Positions 8,445-17,493 of a stretch of DNA of 64,000 bases are shown here, in pieces. The notes beneath the pieces are model-generated. The model was not told the origin of the DNA, ran no database searches, and saw only the letters and a program-made list of their open reading frames with translations. The stretch lies in the NCBI RefSeq assembly GCF_022829365.1, contig NZ_JAKSYJ010000093.1:1-64000 (forward strand). Direction: 5' to 3'. The position numbers and the translations under genes were made by a program. This stretch comes from Methylobacterium sp. J-077. Its GTDB lineage: Bacteria > Pseudomonadota > Alphaproteobacteria > Rhizobiales > Beijerinckiaceae. Every line of letters starts with the position of its first letter. The first letter of the stretch is position 1.

Positions 8445-9017
8445 TCAGCCGCGGTCGTCGGCACCCTCGCCAGCATCGGCCAGCGCCGCGCCGACTTCCA
8501 GGCCGAGGTCGTCGAGGTTGAACGCCTCGCGCTCGGTGACCGACTCGCCGCGGGCCTGACGCTCGGCCTCCTCGGGGCTGCGGGCGACGTTGACGGTGAT
8601 CTTCACGTCGACTTCGGGGTGCAACACCACCGGCACCGGGTGAAGGCCGAGCGTCTTGATCGGCTGGTTCAGGATGAACTGGCCGCGATCGACCGTGTAG
8701 CCGTCCTTGGCCACCACCTCGGCGAGGTCGCGGGTGGAGACGGAGCCATAGAGGACGCCGGACTCGCCCGACTGGCGGATCAGGACGAAGCTCTGGCCGT
8801 TCAGCTTCTCGGCGACGGCCTCGGCGTCCTTCTTGCGGTCGAGGTTGCGGGCCTCGAGCTGGGCGCGCTGCGCCTCGAAGTGCTTCTTGTTGGATTCCGT
8901 CGCGCGCAGGGCCTTGCCGCGGGCGAGCAGGAAGTTGCGGGCGAAGCCCGGGCGGACGTTCACGGTCTCGCCCATCTGGCCGAGCTTGGCCACGCGCTCG
9001 AGCAGGATCACTTCCAT
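8445..9017 (-). CDS. rplI: 50S ribosomal protein L9
   Basis: The 190-residue bL9 protein of the large subunit. The N-terminal rRNA-binding domain is clear: [25 protein letters not shown], then [11 protein letters not shown] (the L9 signature region). It continues through the long connecting helix ([24 protein letters not shown]) into the C-terminal domain. The last ~40 residues ([38 protein letters not shown]) are an acidic extension beyond the ~150 residues of E. coli L9, common in Rhizobiales. An AGGAG-like site lies upstream. It is the last gene of the S6/S18/DUF2232/L9 operon. Confidence 0.97.
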   Translation of the reverse strand: MEVILLERVAKLGQMGETVNVRPGFARNFLLARGKALRATESNKKHFEAQRAQLEARNLDRKKDAEAVAEKLNGQSFVLIRQSGESGVLYGSVSTRDLAEVVAKDGYTVDRGQFILNQPIKTLGLHPVPVVLHPEVDVKITVNVARSPEEAERQARGESVTEREAFNLDDLGLEVGAALADAGEGADDRG

Positions 9018-9058
9018 CGTCTTTCTCCTTCAGTTGGTCGGCCTCGCGGGCCGGGGAC

Positions 9059-10081
9059 TCACGGCGCCGGGTTGTCCTTGGGACGGCGGCGATCGAGGGC
9101 GGTGTCGGCCAGGCCGAACAGGGTGAGTGCCACCAGGGCGACGCCCTGGGTCACGAACAGGATCAGGTACATGCCGAACAGCATCAGCCCGCGCCCGGGC
9201 CGGCCGCGCGAGCGGTCGTGGAAGGCGGCGAGCCCCTGGAGCGCGAAGGCCGCGCTGAACGCGCCGACCAGAGCGACGCCGAACACGCCGACGAAGCCGG
9301 GGGCGAAGCACATCAGCACCGCCGCCGCCAGGGTCACCAGGGTGGTGCGCGGCATGGCGGTCGCGGGCAGGTCGGGCCAGGGCCGCGGCAGCCGGCCGGA
9401 GATCTTCACGATCCTGGCCGAGGCCCAGAGATAGAAGGTCAGGAGCAGGGCGAGCCCGTTGGCCGCGAAGGCCGGGACCACGCGGGCCAGGGCGTCGGCG
9501 ACCTCGGTCCGGGTCACCTCGGCCTCGTCGGTGGCGGGCTTGGGCGCCGGGTCCGGCGCCTCCTCCGATCCGGACTCGTTCGCCTCGGCCCGGGGCGTGT
9601 CCGCACGGCCATCCGTCGTCCGCGTGGCGGGATTCTGCACCTGCACCAGCGTGCGGGCGAGACCGCGCAGCTGCGCATCGAAGGCCGCGTGGTTCGGCGA
9701 GGACAGGACCGCGATGGCGATGAAGGCAAGGGCGGCCGTGGCGGCGGTCCAGCCGAGCAGGCGGCCGGTCGGGTACCATTCGAGGCCGGTGGGCGTCTCG
9801 CGGCCGAGCAGCGTCAGGTAGGCGAGCCACCAGGCGGGGAGGGCGATGTAGGCTGCGAAGGCGAGGCCCATGAAGGGCGCGATCACCAGGGCCAGCGCGA
9901 GGCTGCCGGCCGCCGCCGCCGCGAGGGCTGCCTTGTGGCTCCAGCCGAGGCCGACGATCAGGATCGGCAGTGGTGCCACGAGGTAGAGCACGATCGCCAG
10001 CGGGGTCGCCTTCAACAGCACCCCGAACAGGAGTGCGGAGACGAGGCCCGCGCCGATACCGATGCCGATATGCTGTGCCAT
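9059..10081 (-). CDS. DUF2232 family membrane protein
   Basis: A 340-residue polytopic membrane protein with about eight hydrophobic segments (for example LVSALLFGVLLKATPLAIVLYLVAPL and LALVIAPFMGLAFAAYIALPAWWLA). A charged, probably exposed loop around residues 160-210 is rich in Glu, Asp, Thr and Pro. This matches the DUF2232 (YybS-like) proteins found between rpsR and rplI in many alphaproteobacteria. The function is unknown; the conserved neighbourhood links expression to ribosomal proteins but does not prove a ribosomal role. Confidence 0.82.
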   Translation of the reverse strand: MAQHIGIGIGAGLVSALLFGVLLKATPLAIVLYLVAPLPILIVGLGWSHKAALAAAAAGSLALALVIAPFMGLAFAAYIALPAWWLAYLTLLGRETPTGLEWYPTGRLLGWTAATAALAFIAIAVLSSPNHAAFDAQLRGLARTLVQVQNPATRTTDGRADTPRAEANESGSEEAPDPAPKPATDEAEVTRTEVADALARVVPAFAANGLALLLTFYLWASARIVKISGRLPRPWPDLPATAMPRTTLVTLAAAVLMCFAPGFVGVFGVALVGAFSAAFALQGLAAFHDRSRGRPGRGLMLFGMYLILFVTQGVALVALTLFGLADTALDRRRPKDNPAP

Positions 10082-10166
10082 GGGTTCCGCTGTCCCGCTG
10101 CCCGTCCGGCAGGGTTAGAGGCGACGCTGCGCCCCAACGATCGAGCGATGCCAGATCGCTCTGTGA

Positions 10167-10196
10167 AGACCGGCCCGGATCGATCCAGGCCGGTCT
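10167..10196 (-). terminator. Hairpin between rpsR and the DUF2232 gene
   Basis: AGACCGGCC (10167-10175) pairs perfectly with GGCCGGTCT (10188-10196). The interior GGATCGATCC can extend the stem after one mismatch. No T-run follows on the minus strand, so it may be a partial terminator or an RNA-processing/stability element that separates S6-S18 output from the membrane protein and L9. Confidence 0.4.
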
Positions 10197-10207
10197 GTCG
10201 AATCAGC

Positions 10208-10471
10208 CTACTTGATCACGTAGGGCAGCAGGCCGAGGAAGCGGGCGCGCTTGATCGCCTGGGCGAGCTCGCGCTGCTTCTTGGCCGAGACCGCGGTGAT
10301 GCGGGAGGGAACGATCTTGCCGCGCTCGGAGACGTAGCGCGACAGGAGCTTGACGTCCTTGTAGTCGATCTTCGGCGCGTTCGCGCCGGAGAACGGGCAT
10401 GTCTTGCGACGACGGAAGAAGGGACGGCGTCCGCCGCCAGCAGCTGCGCCTGCACCAGCACCAAATGCCAT
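10208..10471 (-). CDS. rpsR: 30S ribosomal protein S18
   Basis: The 87-residue bS18. The core [20 protein letters not shown] (residues 34-53) and [20 protein letters not shown] are diagnostic. It has an Ala/Gly-rich N-terminal stretch ([25 protein letters not shown]). S18 binds the small-subunit platform together with S6, whose gene ends three bases upstream, so the two are translated from one message. Confidence 0.97.
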   Translation of the reverse strand: MAFGAGAGAAAGGGRRPFFRRRKTCPFSGANAPKIDYKDVKLLSRYVSERGKIVPSRITAVSAKKQRELAQAIKRARFLGLLPYVIK

Positions 10472-10474
10472 GGT

Positions 10475-10942
10475 TCAGCCCTCCCCGCCGAAAGTGCGCT
10501 CGGGACGATCGCCGCCGCGATCACCCCGGTCCGGACGGTCGCCGCCGAAGCCGCCGCCGCCACCGAAGCCGTCATCGTCGCGACGCCGGCCGCGCTCGCG
10601 ATCCTTGCGGTCGTCGCGGTCGCGCTTCTGCATCATCGCCGACGGCTCCGAATCGAGATCCTCGACCCGGACGGTCATGAAGCGGAGCACGTCCTCGGAG
10701 ATCTGCATCTGGCGCTCCATCTCGGCGATGGCGGCCGGAGGGGCGTCGATGTTGAGGAGCGCGAAATGCGCCTTGCGGTTCTTCTTGATGCGGTAGGCCA
10801 GGGACTTCACGCCCCACATCTCGATCTTCTCGAGGCGGCCGCCGTTCTGCTCGATCACACCCTTGTAGGTGTCGATCATCGTCTCGACCTGCTGGGACGT
10901 CACGTCCTGCCGAGCCAAGAGCACGTGCTCGTAGAGAGGCAT
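10475..10942 (-). CDS. rpsF: 30S ribosomal protein S6 with a Gly/Asp/Arg-rich tail
   Basis: The 155-residue bS6. It begins [20 protein letters not shown] and carries the typical [23 protein letters not shown] and [12 protein letters not shown]. After about residue 105 comes a low-complexity tail of charged residues and glycines ([19 protein letters not shown], then GGGGGFGG and repeated [10 protein letters not shown]), longer than the Glu tail of E. coli S6. ATG 10942 is the first start matching the family; the open frame continues far upstream without similarity. It is the first gene of the S6-S18-DUF2232-L9 operon. Confidence 0.97.
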   Translation of the reverse strand: MPLYEHVLLARQDVTSQQVETMIDTYKGVIEQNGGRLEKIEMWGVKSLAYRIKKNRKAHFALLNIDAPPAAIAEMERQMQISEDVLRFMTVRVEDLDSEPSAMMQKRDRDDRKDRERGRRRDDDGFGGGGGFGGDRPDRGDRGGDRPERTFGGEG

Positions 10943-11161
10943 GTTCGGGCCTTTCAGTGTCAAAAGGAGCCCGGCCGCTGACAGGCGGCTGGTTCGGGCC
11001 GGTTCATTCGCGAGACGCTCGGCGCCAAGCCCTTCGAGCCGATTTTCAGGCCCGAGCGGTTGATCGAAGGCGGAGACACCGGACGACGGATCGGTGAAGA
11101 CCCTATGCCGCAAGCGGCACCATCCGTTCAGCCCCCGGCCGGAGCGAACGCGAGGGGCGGC

Positions 11162-11189
11162 GCATAAGGGTTTTTTTGCGGGCTGGCAA
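11162..11189 (-). promoter_or_regulatory. Possible promoter of the rpsF operon
   Basis: Read on the minus strand, TTGCCA (11189-11184) and TTATGC (11167-11162) lie 16 bases apart and resemble -35 and -10 elements. The A-run between them stands out in this GC-rich DNA. It would leave a leader of about 210 bases before rpsF, long enough to hold an S6:S18-type autoregulatory structure, which I did not identify. The rest of the 366-base gap (10943-11308) shows no gene. Confidence 0.35.
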
Positions 11190-11308
11190 GACCGGAGGCC
11201 CACGACGGGTCCGTGAGCCGGCCCGGCTTGCCGGTGGGGCGCAACGCCAGCATATCGGCGGTTCGAGGGCGCATGCCGGAGCGTGGCGGCCCCGGGACGA
11301 ACGAGCCC

Positions 11309-12058
11309 ATGATCAGTGAAAAGCAGCGCCTCGGCGTCAACATCGACCACGTCGCCACCGTGCGCAACGCCCGCGGCGAGCATTACCCGGACCCCGTTCG
11401 GGCCGCCCTGCTGGCGGTCGAGGCCGGGGCGGACGGCATCACCGCGCATCTGCGCGAGGACCGCCGCCACATCCGCGATGCCGACATCGCCGCGCTGAAG
11501 CGCGATCTCACCGTGCCGCTGAACTTCGAGATGGCCGCGACCGACGAGATGGTGGCCCTCGCCGTCGCCACCCGGCCGCATGCCGCCTGCCTGGTTCCGG
11601 AGAAGCGTGCGGAGCGCACCACCGAAGGCGGCCTCGATCTCGTCGGCGGGCGCGATCATCTCGCCCCCCGCATCCGCGCCCTGGCCGAGGCCGGCATCCG
11701 CGTCTCGCTGTTCGTCGAGCCGGAGCCCGCGATCATGGCCGCCGCCCGGGCGCTCGGGGCGCCGGTGGTCGAGCTGCATACCGGCCGCTACTGCGAAGCC
11801 GTCATCGCGGGCGAGGATGGGCGCGTCGCGCACGAGCTGGCGCGGATCACGCGGGCGGCCGAGCACGGTGCCGGGCTCGGGCTCGAGATCCATGCCGGGC
11901 ATGGGCTCACGGTCGAGAGCGTCGGGCCGGTGGCGGCATTGCCGCAGATCCGGGAGCTGAATATCGGCCACGCGCTGATCGCCGAGGCGATCTTCATCGG
12001 GCTCGCCCAGGCCGTGCGGGACATGCGATCCGCTATGGACCGCGCGCGGCGCGCATGA
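11309..12058 (+). CDS. pdxJ: Pyridoxine 5'-phosphate synthase
   Basis: PdxJ joins 3-amino-2-oxopropyl phosphate and 1-deoxy-D-xylulose 5-phosphate to make pyridoxine 5'-phosphate (vitamin B6, DXP-dependent route). The 249-residue TIM barrel shows [16 protein letters not shown] (residues 8-23), [40 protein letters not shown] and [14 protein letters not shown], all family signatures. ATG 11309 gives the usual N-terminus; the longer frame upstream is unsupported. The stop overlaps the acpS start (ATGA). The DXP substrate is shared with Dxr, encoded further along this window. Confidence 0.97.
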   Translation: MISEKQRLGVNIDHVATVRNARGEHYPDPVRAALLAVEAGADGITAHLREDRRHIRDADIAALKRDLTVPLNFEMAATDEMVALAVATRPHAACLVPEKRAERTTEGGLDLVGGRDHLAPRIRALAEAGIRVSLFVEPEPAIMAAARALGAPVVELHTGRYCEAVIAGEDGRVAHELARITRAAEHGAGLGLEIHAGHGLTVESVGPVAALPQIRELNIGHALIAEAIFIGLAQAVRDMRSAMDRARRA

Positions 12059-12465
12059 TCATCGGCATCGGCTCGGATCTCTGCGACATCGACCGGATCG
12101 CCCGGACGCTGGCGCGCCACGGCGACCGCTTCACCCACCGCGTGTTCACGGACGGCGAGCGGGCGCGCTGCGACCACCGCGCCGCACGTGCGCCGGGCTA
12201 CGCCAGGCGATTCGCCGCCAAGGAGGCCTGCGCCAAGGCCCTGGGCACAGGTCTCAGCAACGGCGTGTTCTGGCGCGACATGGAGGTCGTGAACCTGCCC
12301 TCCGGCCAGCCGACCCTGCGGCTCTCCGGCGGCGCGGCGGCGCGCTTGGCCGAGATGCTGCCCCCGGGTCATGAGGGCCGGCTGCATGTGAGCCTCACGG
12401 ACGATCCGCCGATGGCTCAAGCCTTCGTGATCATCGAGGCGCTGCCGACGGTTCCGCCCGGTTAA
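12055..12465 (+). CDS. acpS: Holo-[acyl-carrier-protein] synthase
   Basis: The 136-residue AcpS transfers 4'-phosphopantetheine from CoA to apo-ACP. It begins [15 protein letters not shown] with the Mg-binding Asp of GSD, has FTDGERARC, and the second motif [17 protein letters not shown] (residues 55-71) with the conserved Glu and Lys. The C-terminal [18 protein letters not shown] is typical. Translationally coupled to pdxJ by a four-base overlap. Confidence 0.96.
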   Translation: MIIGIGSDLCDIDRIARTLARHGDRFTHRVFTDGERARCDHRAARAPGYARRFAAKEACAKALGTGLSNGVFWRDMEVVNLPSGQPTLRLSGGAAARLAEMLPPGHEGRLHVSLTDDPPMAQAFVIIEALPTVPPG

Positions 12466-12581
12466 GATCCGCGGCCGTGGATTAGCCTGTCATCCTCGTG
12501 CGTTGCGAGGGGCTCGCGCTTGGTCTAGACCGCCGCACCAGCGGACACGATTGCGGCGCATTCCTCGGGACAACCGCAGAT

Positions 12582-12619
12582 CAGCCGCAAGCGGCGGGGC
12601 CAAGCCCCGCTCGCGGCTG
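12582..12619 (+). terminator. Long hairpin after acpS
   Basis: CAGCCGC (12582-12588) pairs with GCGGCTG (12613-12619), and inside it GCGGGGC (12594-12600) pairs with GCCCCGC (12604-12610), with small unpaired bases between. It lies 117 bases after acpS and 98 bases before lepB. No T-run follows, so it may be a dispersed palindrome rather than a classic terminator. The rest of this 251-base gap has no gene. Confidence 0.4.
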
Positions 12620-12716
12620 GCGTATGATGCGGAAAAGCGAGGTCCGGTTTTCCGAAGCTATCATGCGATAACGGAAGCGCCGGGGCCTGCTCCGGCGACG
12701 GGATCTGAGTCTGAAG

Positions 12717-13517
12717 ATGGAACGCGCACGCGTGGATCACGACGGCAAGCCGCTGACGAAACCAGCCGAGACCGGCACCTGGGCCAGCATCCGCGAGACG
12801 CTCAAGGTTGGCGTTCAGGCGCTGCTGATCGCCCTCGTGGTGCGGACGCTGCTGTTCCAGCCGTTCAACATCCCGTCCGGATCGCTGGTGCCGACGCTGC
12901 TGATCGGCGACTACCTGTTCGTCTCGAAGTACTCCTACGGATACTCGAAATACTCGCTGCCCCTGTCGGAATACATACCGATCCAGGCTGACGGGCGCGT
13001 CTGGGCGGCCGAGCCGAAGCGCGGCGACATCGCGGTGTTCAAGCTGCCCAAGGACAACGCGACCGATTACATCAAGCGCGTGATCGGCCTGCCGGGCGAC
13101 AAGATCCAGATGATCGACGGCGTGCTCAACATCAACGGCAAGGCGGTCAAGCGCGAGCGGATCGCCGATTACGAGACCACCGATCCGTACGGCCAGGCGA
13201 CCAAGGTCCCGCAATACATGGAGACGCTGCCCAACGGCGTCGTCCACCGGGTGATCGAGCGCGACGGCGACAACGGTTTCTGGGACAAGACCGAGCTGTA
13301 CACTGTGCCCAGCGGCCATTTCTTCATGATGGGCGACAACCGCGACAACTCCACCGATTCGCGCGATCTGGCCAGCGTCGGCTACGTGCCCTTCGCCAAT
13401 TTCGTCGGGCGTGCCGAGATGATCTTCTTCTCGATCGACGAGGGCACGCCGGCCTGGCAGATCTGGAACTGGCCGGCCCATGTGCGCTGGTCGCGCCTGT
13501 TCTCGACCATCCATTGA
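12717..13517 (+). CDS. lepB: Signal peptidase I
   Basis: The 266-residue membrane protease that removes signal peptides of exported proteins. One membrane segment (VQALLIALVVRTLLF, residues 33-47) precedes the catalytic site NIPSGSLVPTLLIGDY with Ser56 as nucleophile. The general-base lysine is Lys120 in DYIKRVIGLPGDK. The C-terminal box is GHFFMMGDNRDNSTDSR. The catalytic box has SGSL where most homologues have SGSM, a mild change. It overlaps rnc by four bases. Confidence 0.96.
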   Translation: MERARVDHDGKPLTKPAETGTWASIRETLKVGVQALLIALVVRTLLFQPFNIPSGSLVPTLLIGDYLFVSKYSYGYSKYSLPLSEYIPIQADGRVWAAEPKRGDIAVFKLPKDNATDYIKRVIGLPGDKIQMIDGVLNINGKAVKRERIADYETTDPYGQATKVPQYMETLPNGVVHRVIERDGDNGFWDKTELYTVPSGHFFMMGDNRDNSTDSRDLASVGYVPFANFVGRAEMIFFSIDEGTPAWQIWNWPAHVRWSRLFSTIH

Positions 13518-14293
13518 ACGGCCCGAACTTGGACGAGGCTGGACAGGCCCGACCGTCTTCCCGGGCGCGGCGGTCCCACAAGCCCAGGCCGCCCCTTGCC
13601 GTCCTGGAGGAGCGGATCGGTCACAGCTTCGCCGACCAGACTCTGCTCACCCGCGCCCTGACCCATACCAGCAAGGCCACAGGCCGCGGCGGCAGCTACC
13701 AGCGCCTGGAATTTCTCGGCGACCGCGTACTCGGGCTGGCCGTGGCGGACCGGCTCTACGGTGCCTTTGTCGACGCGGACGAGGGCGACCTGTCGCGCCG
13801 GCTTGCCGGACTCGTGCGCCGGGAGACATGCGCGGCGGTGGCGGCTTCCTGGGAGGTCGGGCCTCACCTGATCCTCGGCCAGGGCGAGGTGATGGGCGGC
13901 GGCCGGCGCAACCAGACGATCCTGGCCGACGTGTGCGAGGCGATCCTCGGGGCGGTCTACCTTGATGCCGGCTTCGATGCGGCCCGGGCGATCGTCGAGG
14001 CGCATTTCCACCCGACCGAGCCCTTGTCGGCCCATCGCGGCCGCGACGCGAAATCCGCCTTGCAGGAATGGGCCATGGGACGGGGCCTGCCGATCCCCGT
14101 CTACGCGGTGGTCGAGCGCACCGGCCCGGATCATGCACCGCGCTTCCGCATTGCGGTACAGGTCGAGGGGCTCGAGCCGGGCCAGGGCGAGGGCACCTCG
14201 AAGCGTGTCGCCGAGCAGGAGGCCGCCCGCGCGCTGATGGAGCGCGAGGGAATCGGCACCGTCCCGGAGACGGGGCCGACGGAGACAGCATGA
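13514..14293 (+). CDS. rnc: Ribonuclease III
   Basis: The 259-residue dsRNA endonuclease that processes rRNA precursors and structured mRNAs. The signature QRLEFLGDRVLGL (residues 63-75) contains the catalytic Glu and Asp. The second acidic set is ADVCEAILGAVYLD. The C-terminal dsRNA-binding domain (KSALQEWAMGRGL ... GTSKRVAEQEAARALME) is complete. The start is the TTG at 13514 overlapping the lepB stop (TTGA). No later in-frame start precedes the conserved domain. About 28 basic/Pro-rich residues precede the RNase III domain. Confidence 0.95.
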   Translation: MNGPNLDEAGQARPSSRARRSHKPRPPLAVLEERIGHSFADQTLLTRALTHTSKATGRGGSYQRLEFLGDRVLGLAVADRLYGAFVDADEGDLSRRLAGLVRRETCAAVAASWEVGPHLILGQGEVMGGGRRNQTILADVCEAILGAVYLDAGFDAARAIVEAHFHPTEPLSAHRGRDAKSALQEWAMGRGLPIPVYAVVERTGPDHAPRFRIAVQVEGLEPGQGEGTSKRVAEQEAARALMEREGIGTVPETGPTETA

Positions 14294-15276
14294 TAGACCA
14301 CGATCACGACGACGGGCACGACGACGGTTCCGCCGAGGGACCGGCCCGGAAGGCCCCCACGGCGCTTCCCGGCACGCCCGCCGATGCGCGCGCGGGCTTC
14401 GTCGCGCTGATCGGCGTGCCGAATGCCGGCAAGTCAACGCTGCTCAACAACCTGGTCGGCACCAAGGTCTCGATCGTCTCGCGCAAGGTGCAGACGACCC
14501 GGGCGCTGGTGCGCGGCATCCTGATCGAGGGCTCGGCCCAAGTCATCCTGGTCGATACCCCCGGCATCTTCGCGCCGAAGCGCCGGCTCGACCGGGCGAT
14601 GGTCCATTCGGCCTGGAGCGGTGCCGCCGACGCGGACGCGGTCTGCCTGCTGGTCGACGCCCGCAAGGGCCTGGACGAGGAGGTCGAGGCGATCCTGAGC
14701 CGCCTCGGCGACGTGAAGCGCGAGAAGATGCTGATCCTCAACAAGATCGACTTGATCCCGCGCGAGCGGCTGCTCGATCTCGCCGCCAAGCTGAACGCGG
14801 CCTCCCCCTTCGCCGAGACCTTCATGATCTCGGCCCTCAAGGGCGACGGCGTCGGCGATCTGCGCCGGGCGCTCGCCGCCCGGATGCCGGCTGGCCCGTG
14901 GCTCTACCCGGAGGATCAGGTCTCGGACGCGCCGCTGCGCATGCTCGCCGCCGAGATCACCCGGGAGAAGATCTACGACCGGCTCCATGAGGAACTGCCC
15001 TACCGCTCGACGGTCGAGACCGACCAGTGGCAGATCCGGCCGGACGGCTCGGTGCGGATCGAGCAGACGATCTTCGTCGAGCGCGAGAGTCAGCGCTCGA
15101 TCGTGCTCGGCAAGGGCGGCCAGACCATCAAGGCGATCGGCCAGGCGGCCCGGATCGGGATCTCCGAGGCGGCGGATGCCAAGGTCCACCTGTTCCTGCA
15201 CGTGAAGGTGCGTGAGAACTGGGCCGATGACCCCGCCCGCTACCGCGAGATGGGCCTGGAATTTCCGCGCGGCTGA
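14290..15276 (+). CDS. era: GTPase Era
   Basis: Era binds the 3' end of 16S rRNA during 30S maturation. The 328-residue protein has G1 GVPNAGKST (residues 42-50), the switch region RKVQTTRA, G3 DTPGIF, G4 NKIDLI, and the C-terminal KH domain with SIVLGKGGQTIKAIG and HLFLHVKVRENW. The first ~30 residues are an unusual His/Asp-rich segment (IDHDHDDGHDDG) not found in E. coli Era. ATG overlaps the rnc stop (ATGA), so lepB, rnc and era form one coupled string. Confidence 0.97.
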   Translation: MIDHDHDDGHDDGSAEGPARKAPTALPGTPADARAGFVALIGVPNAGKSTLLNNLVGTKVSIVSRKVQTTRALVRGILIEGSAQVILVDTPGIFAPKRRLDRAMVHSAWSGAADADAVCLLVDARKGLDEEVEAILSRLGDVKREKMLILNKIDLIPRERLLDLAAKLNAASPFAETFMISALKGDGVGDLRRALAARMPAGPWLYPEDQVSDAPLRMLAAEITREKIYDRLHEELPYRSTVETDQWQIRPDGSVRIEQTIFVERESQRSIVLGKGGQTIKAIGQAARIGISEAADAKVHLFLHVKVRENWADDPARYREMGLEFPRG

Positions 15277-15281
15277 ATCGG

Positions 15282-15397
15282 GTTCCCAAAGGGCACAGCC
15301 CTTTGGCTGGGTTCGGGGGCGGAGCCCCTGATCATCGGGCGGAGCCCGACTGCAGGGCTCCACCCTGCACCCGCAAAAGGTCGAAGACCTTTTGAAA
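15282..15397. repeat. Chain of short palindromes (dispersed-repeat-like)
   Basis: In 116 bases there are several consecutive hairpins: CCAAAGGGC/GCCCTTTGG (15286-15294 with 15298-15306), two small GGGC-GGA-GCCC units, GCAGGG/CCCTGC, and CAAAAGGTC/GACCTTTTG (15374-15382 with 15386-15394). It sits between the convergent ends of era and the peptidase gene and could act as a bidirectional terminator. Its modular form resembles the intergenic palindromic repeats dispersed in Methylobacterium-type genomes. Copy number cannot be judged here. Confidence 0.6.
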
Positions 15398-15405
15398 CCG
15401 AGATT

Positions 15406-17493
15406 TCAGGCCTCCGGTACATCCCAGCCGATCGAGCGGCGCAGGAACGTCAGGCCCAGCGCCAGGAACGCGGCGGTCTCGGCATTGTCCTTGCCGTAGC
15501 CATGGCCGCCGGACGCGGGTTCGTAGAAGGACGCGTCGTAGCCAAGGGCGTTCAGCTTCCGCGCCATCTTGCGGGCGTGGCCGGGATGCACCCGGTCGTC
15601 GCGGCGGCTGGTGGCGAGCAGGATCGGCGGGTAGGGCCGCCCCGCCTCGGCCGCATGGTAGGCGGAGATCGCGCCGAGGAACGCCCAGTCCTGCGGGTCG
15701 TCCGGGTCGCCGTATTCCGCGATCCAGCTCGCCCCGGCCAGGAGCTTGGTGTAGCGGCGCATGTCGATCAGCGGGATCGTGCAGAACAGCGCCCCGAACC
15801 GCTCCGGGTAGCGGGTCAGCATGTTGGCGATGAGCAGGCCGCCGTTCGACCCGCCCTCCGCGGCGATCCGGCCCGGCCGCGTTACGCCCCGCGCCACGAG
15901 GTCGGCCGCGACCGCGGCGAAGTCGTCATGGGCCAGGGCCTTGCCCTCCCAGCGCCCGGCATCGTGCCAGCGCGTGCCGAACTCGCCGCCGCCGCGGATG
16001 TTGGCGACGACGCTTCTGCCGCCCCGCTCCAGCCAGAGCTTGCCCAAGACCGGCTGGTAGCTCGGCAACAGGGGAACCCGGAAGCCGCCATAGGCGGTCA
16101 GGTACATGGGAGCCTCGCCGGTCAGCCCGTCCGGCCCGGTCTGGACGTAGGGAACGCGCGTGCCGTCCGCCGAGACCGCCTCGTGGCGGGTGACCCGCAG
16201 GCCCTGCGCGTCGAAGGCCGGCGGTGTCCGGCGCAGCACCGTGGGCGCTTCCAGGCTCGGTGGAATGCTGAGCAGCGTCGCAGGCGTTACCGGATCGTGC
16301 ACGGTCGCGAGCAAGGTGCCGTCCGCCTCCTCGGGGTCGCCGTCGAGGGGCCAGACGTGGACGCTGCCGAGAGCCGGCAATCCCTCCAGGGGACGCGTCG
16401 TCCATCCTCCCTTGTCTGGGGTGCAGACCGTGTAGGTGGGGCGCAGGTCGTCGAGCGCATGCACGAACAGGCGTCCGGCGGACCAGAACACGTCCTGGAG
16501 CGCCCGGCGCTCATCCGGCCGCCACAGCACCGCGAAGTTGCGGCGTCCGGCCAGGAACCCGGAGAGGGGCAGCGCCAGAACGGTGTCGGTCGCGTGCTCC
16601 ACATCGCCCACGCGCCAGGGCCGGCGCGGCCGCACGGCGAGGTAATCCCGGTCGATCTGCACCTCCGCGTCCGTGGGCAGGTCGAGCTCCGTGCGCGGAC
16701 CCGTCCGGTCCCCGAGGTGGATCTTCGTGTCGAAGAAGCCGACCTGCTCGATGAACACGAGCCGCTCGACGCCCGTCTCCCGGTCGACCGAAGCCCAGGC
16801 CGCCATGCTGGTCTCGGGCACGGCGAACAGCACCGCGGCGGCCTGCGGATCCGATCCCCGCGGCAACACCCGGATCGTGCGCGGGTAGCCCGCGCGCGTG
16901 GCCATGCCGTCGCCGTAGGCGCTCGACACCAGCAGCGTGTCGCGGTCGAGCCAGGTCGCCCCGCCCTTGGCCTCGGGCAGGACGAAACCGTCCGCTACGA
17001 AGCGGCGGGCGGTCAGGTCGAACTCACGTACGACCTTGGCGTCGCCGCCGCCCCGGCTGAGGGAGAGAAGGGCGCGTTCGTGGCCGTCCTTCAGGACCGA
17101 GGATCCGGCCCAGACCCAATCCTCGCCCTCCGCGGCGGCCAGGGCGTCGAGGTCGAGGAGGATGTCCCAAGCCGGCGACCCGGTCCGGAAGCTCGCTGCG
17201 TCGGTGCGCCGCCATAGGCCGCGCGGGTGCTCGGCATCGGTCCAGAAATTATACAGCAGACCGCCGCGGCGCGAGACGAACGGGATGCGGTCCGGCCGGT
17301 CCAGGATGGTGCGCGCGAAGTCGCGGTCCCGGGCGAAGGCGGCATCGCCGTAGCGGGCCAGGGTCTCGGCGTTGCGCGCCTCGACCCAGGCCAGCGCCTT
17401 CGGCCCGTCGATCTCCTCCAGCCAGAGGTAGGGATCGTCATCCGGGTGCTGCAGGGACGGGCGCGGATCGATCGGAGAAGTCATGGCGGACAC
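15406..17493 (-). CDS. Prolyl oligopeptidase family serine peptidase (S9)
   Basis: A 695-residue S9-family peptidase. An N-terminal seven-bladed propeller domain (beginning DDDPYLWLEEIDGPKALAWV) precedes the alpha/beta-hydrolase domain. The nucleophile motif is AAEGGSNGGLLIANML, the Asp is probably in RRDDRVHPGHARKM, and the catalytic His is in SGGHGYGKDN near the C-terminus. No signal peptide is visible, so it should be a cytoplasmic peptidase for short peptides. ATG 17493 is used; ATG 17484 (MTSPIDPRP) is possible. It is a single gene, convergent with era. Confidence 0.9.
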   Translation of the reverse strand: MSAMTSPIDPRPSLQHPDDDPYLWLEEIDGPKALAWVEARNAETLARYGDAAFARDRDFARTILDRPDRIPFVSRRGGLLYNFWTDAEHPRGLWRRTDAASFRTGSPAWDILLDLDALAAAEGEDWVWAGSSVLKDGHERALLSLSRGGGDAKVVREFDLTARRFVADGFVLPEAKGGATWLDRDTLLVSSAYGDGMATRAGYPRTIRVLPRGSDPQAAAVLFAVPETSMAAWASVDRETGVERLVFIEQVGFFDTKIHLGDRTGPRTELDLPTDAEVQIDRDYLAVRPRRPWRVGDVEHATDTVLALPLSGFLAGRRNFAVLWRPDERRALQDVFWSAGRLFVHALDDLRPTYTVCTPDKGGWTTRPLEGLPALGSVHVWPLDGDPEEADGTLLATVHDPVTPATLLSIPPSLEAPTVLRRTPPAFDAQGLRVTRHEAVSADGTRVPYVQTGPDGLTGEAPMYLTAYGGFRVPLLPSYQPVLGKLWLERGGRSVVANIRGGGEFGTRWHDAGRWEGKALAHDDFAAVAADLVARGVTRPGRIAAEGGSNGGLLIANMLTRYPERFGALFCTIPLIDMRRYTKLLAGASWIAEYGDPDDPQDWAFLGAISAYHAAEAGRPYPPILLATSRRDDRVHPGHARKMARKLNALGYDASFYEPASGGHGYGKDNAETAAFLALGLTFLRRSIGWDVPEA

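Noticed and set aside
10943-11971. Upstream extension of the rpsF frame
   Set aside because: It runs antisense through pdxJ; S6 similarity begins exactly at the ATG at 10942.
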